64,000 nucleotides of DNA from Acanthopleuribacter pedis (GTDB taxonomy: Bacteria; Acidobacteriota; Holophagae; Acanthopleuribacterales; Acanthopleuribacteraceae): NCBI RefSeq assembly GCF_017377855.1, contig NZ_JAFREP010000023.1:122904-186903 (forward strand), written 5' to 3'. This document shows positions 62,288 to 64,000 of the stretch, piece after piece. The number at the start of each line of letters is the position of its first letter. Positions within the stretch are counted from its first letter, which is position 1. The position numbers were made by a program, and so were the translations under genes. Under the pieces are notes generated by a model. The model saw only the letters and a program-made list of their open reading frames with translations, was not told where the DNA came from and ran no database searches.

Positions 62288-63340
62288 ATGGACGATACGC
62301 TGCTTGAAGCCATGTTGGCCGACGTCCCCAAAGCACCCGAGCTGTTTAAACCCACCCAATTTTGGGCCCAGGGCATGATGCCGATTCTTCGCGATCTCAA
62401 ACAACAGGGCTACCACAACTTTCGCCGCCAACGGGGTGCACTCGATATGTTCGTGCCCATTTACGGCTCGGTCGATTATTATTTGGACCGCGCGGCGATG
62501 GACGGGCTCATCGATGATTTCGGCAAAAAGATGCCGGAACTCGCTGAATTGTGGCGCGACCGCATCAACGGCCACGAGCAGGCACGTCGCGATTACGAAC
62601 TGGTGATCGCGGCCGATCTCGACCGCGCCCCAGCATTTGATCGCATGTTTGAATCGGTCGTCGGTGAACCGGTGGAGCAATTCGTATTTGATGGTCGCAC
62701 CTACAGTTGCGCCATGCTGCGATACCTTAAGTGCCTTGCTTTTCTTAAGAAGAAAGTGGACACCGAACCCATCCGCAACGTGCTGGAAATCGGGGGCGGC
62801 TACGGCTCACTCGGCGAGATTTTCATGCGTTCGCCCTCCCGCGATTATTTTTATGTAAATGTGGATATTCCGCCGACCGCGGCGGTTTCCACCTATTACC
62901 TGCAGGCCGCTTTTGGACGGAGCAAGGTCGCCAACTACTTGCAAACCCGAGACCTGGCGCCAATTAGGGTGGAACAATTGCGCGCCAACGGGTTTCGTGC
63001 GGCGGTCATCTGCCCCTGGCAACTCCCGGCCCTGGTGGGCGACTTCGAATTATTCGTCAACGCCACCTCGTTTCAGGAAATGGAGCCCGAGGTGGTTAAG
63101 AACTATGCAACCGAGGTAACCCGGCTAACCAGCCACACCATCCTGCTCAAAAACAGCCGTTACGGCAAAGTGACCGCCGAAACCGATACCGCGGTCGGCG
63201 TGCGTAAACGCACCACGCGCGAACACTACCTAAGTTACTTCAACCAATATGCGGTAAAGGCGATTGAATCGGCCGTGTTCGGCCAGGTCTACGACAACGG
63301 TTTCGAATCGGAAGTCATCATTTTTGAACGAAAACCGTGA
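62288..63340 (+). CDS. Putative sugar O-methyltransferase
   Basis: 350 residues. A Rossmann SAM-binding motif VLEIGGGYGSLGEIF lies near 178, followed by FYVNVDIPP near 200 and the conserved LFVNATSFQEMEPEVVKNY near 258. These features fit a family of putative sugar O-methyltransferases often found with polysaccharide genes. Here it stands alone, so the acceptor is unknown. ATG 62288 follows AGGAGG; upstream in-frame sequence to 62084 crosses the terminator and is not coding. Confidence 0.78.
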   Translation: MDDTLLEAMLADVPKAPELFKPTQFWAQGMMPILRDLKQQGYHNFRRQRGALDMFVPIYGSVDYYLDRAAMDGLIDDFGKKMPELAELWRDRINGHEQARRDYELVIAADLDRAPAFDRMFESVVGEPVEQFVFDGRTYSCAMLRYLKCLAFLKKKVDTEPIRNVLEIGGGYGSLGEIFMRSPSRDYFYVNVDIPPTAAVSTYYLQAAFGRSKVANYLQTRDLAPIRVEQLRANGFRAAVICPWQLPALVGDFELFVNATSFQEMEPEVVKNYATEVTRLTSHTILLKNSRYGKVTAETDTAVGVRKRTTREHYLSYFNQYAVKAIESAVFGQVYDNGFESEVIIFERKP

Positions 63341-63510
63341 TCGGATGGACACCACGCCTGCAGAAGCGCCACACGGCCGGCAACCACCGGCAAACCGGTC
63401 GCATGATTCTCCGGCACCGAGCCCTTTACCACCAAGCCGGCTCACCGGAATTTTTGGGCACACGACCGCAATGCGCCCAACCGCCTTCTTAATTCAAAAT
63501 GCCCCATTTG

Positions 63511-63519
63511 TGGTATGAT
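63511..63519 (+). promoter_or_regulatory. Extended -10 promoter element
   Basis: TGGTATGAT matches TGnTATAAT at eight of nine positions, about 118 bp before the ATG at 63637 and within the AT-rich gap 63341-63636. The -35 region is poor, as expected for an extended -10 promoter. Confidence 0.4.
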
Positions 63520-63636
63520 CGCAATCTCACGTTATTATTTGCGAAACATTTCACGCTAAACACTTTATTTGTTTTTTCTCACCCACTCTTTTTCACCATC
63601 GTTTACCTCATTTACAACAGCAAGCTGGAGTTTTTC

Positions 63637-64000
63637 ATGCCTCGCCTTGCCCTTTTTCTCTTTTTGTCCGTGCCCATGTTGTTTACTTTTGCGCAGGACG
63701 CTATTTCCCTCGATTTGCAGCCCTATGACCGCTATCAAGCGACGCCGACCGCAACCTTGGCCGGTACCCTGTCGCCCGCCGATTCCGTGCTGTTCCTCAA
63801 CGGCAACGCCGTGACGCCGGACCCATCCGGGGCCTTTTCCGTCGTTGTTCCATTGATTGAAGGCGAAAACACCTTGCTGTTTCGCGCGACCCATGCCGCT
63901 TTACCCGCGCGCACCTTTAAGCATGCCCTGGTTTTTGATCAGACCCCGCCGCGTTTGTTGGTCGATCAGCCCGGCTTGCCGTTTTACACCAATCAAACCA
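63637..64000 (+). CDS. Exported Ig-like/glucodextranase-B-like repeat protein, 3' end outside window
   Basis: The frame is open for 121 codons to the end of the window. A signal peptide (MPRLALFLFL..., cut near residue 19 after TFA) is followed by a beta-sandwich module (about 35-95: LAGTLSPADSVLFLNGNAV, GAFSVVVPLIEGENTLLFRAT) like the PF09136 or Big-type repeats found at the start of large surface or RHS-type proteins. CTGGAG lies 6 nt before ATG 63637. Full function depends on the missing part. Confidence 0.65.
   Translation, partial: MPRLALFLFLSVPMLFTFAQDAISLDLQPYDRYQATPTATLAGTLSPADSVLFLNGNAVTPDPSGAFSVVVPLIEGENTLLFRATHAALPARTFKHALVFDQTPPRLLVDQPGLPFYTNQT

Noticed and set aside
1..64000. 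CRISPR arrays, tRNA or rRNA genes, complete insertion sequences
   Set aside because: No regularly spaced direct repeats, no T-loop-like tRNA pattern with cloverleaf pairing and no transposase reading frame were seen by eye. A covariance-model scan would be needed to be certain.

Overview
The window looks like one contiguous piece of a Gram-negative bacterial chromosome of moderately high GC. No rRNA, tRNA, CRISPR array or prophage was seen. LPS heptose synthesis (gmhA), lipoprotein signals, a TRAP transporter, a SPOR protein and a sigma-54/Psp envelope-stress locus imply an outer membrane. The gene string recO-glyQ-glyS-ppdK, a vibriolysin-like M4 protease with PPC domains, soluble MCPs and a Tes/Mss-like radical SAM protein fit Acidobacteriota best, perhaps a Holophagae/Acanthopleuribacter-like marine lineage. 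That placement is inference from gene content, not from a marker-gene search.

Layout. 1-6.8 kb: gluQ, a Spy-like periplasmic protein, a SPOR protein, an RluA-type pseudouridine synthase, a thioredoxin-like lipoprotein and recG. 6.8-11 kb, minus strand: a possible lipid-modifying group consisting of an exported protein, a divergent Lgt paralogue, a Tes/Mss-like radical SAM protein and two small membrane proteins. 11-21.7 kb: a repeat-rich gap, then mgtE, recO, glyQ, glyS, ppdK, a TPR protein and trmB. 21.7-23.1 kb: a decayed patch with a small ORF carrying an in-frame TGA and a membrane-protein gene split by a MITE. 23.4-28 kb: dinB, an ABC1/UbiB-type kinase, a YcgR-like PilZ protein and dtd. 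28.4-34.2 kb: a CheA-CheW-soluble MCP signalling cluster. 34.3-38.2 kb: gmhA with an orphan FecCD permease, then a pspA/pspB-like/pspC locus behind a well-formed -24/-12 promoter. 38-46 kb: TPR and hypothetical genes, a phosphohexomutase, a membrane-anchored inactive-looking trypsin-fold protein and ybaK. 46.5-56.5 kb: an M4 protease, an RsbW-like kinase with a small membrane partner, a candidate small RNA, purH, and a PilZ gene followed by a HEAT-repeat/receiver gene. 56.6-64 kb: an MBL hydrolase, a TRAP transporter, a class D beta-lactamase, a sugar O-methyltransferase and the start of an exported Ig-like protein.

The clearest unexplained structure is a family of five palindromic 161-178 bp elements (MITE-like, ends CCTAAG...CTTAGG). 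Four are flanked by perfect 5-bp direct repeats (ATTAT, TGAAA, TGACA, TTTAA) and the fifth by a 4/5 match. One copy splits a gene whose reading frame is restored exactly when the element and one repeat are removed. Another sits inside a copy of a second inverted-repeat family (arms CCCGCATTTCTCACAAGGA). No transposase for either family is in the window. Other points of interest are the radical SAM/Lgt-paralogue neighbourhood, the CheA with one dead and one live HPt domain plus MshEN-like repeats, and several degenerate signalling or protease domains.
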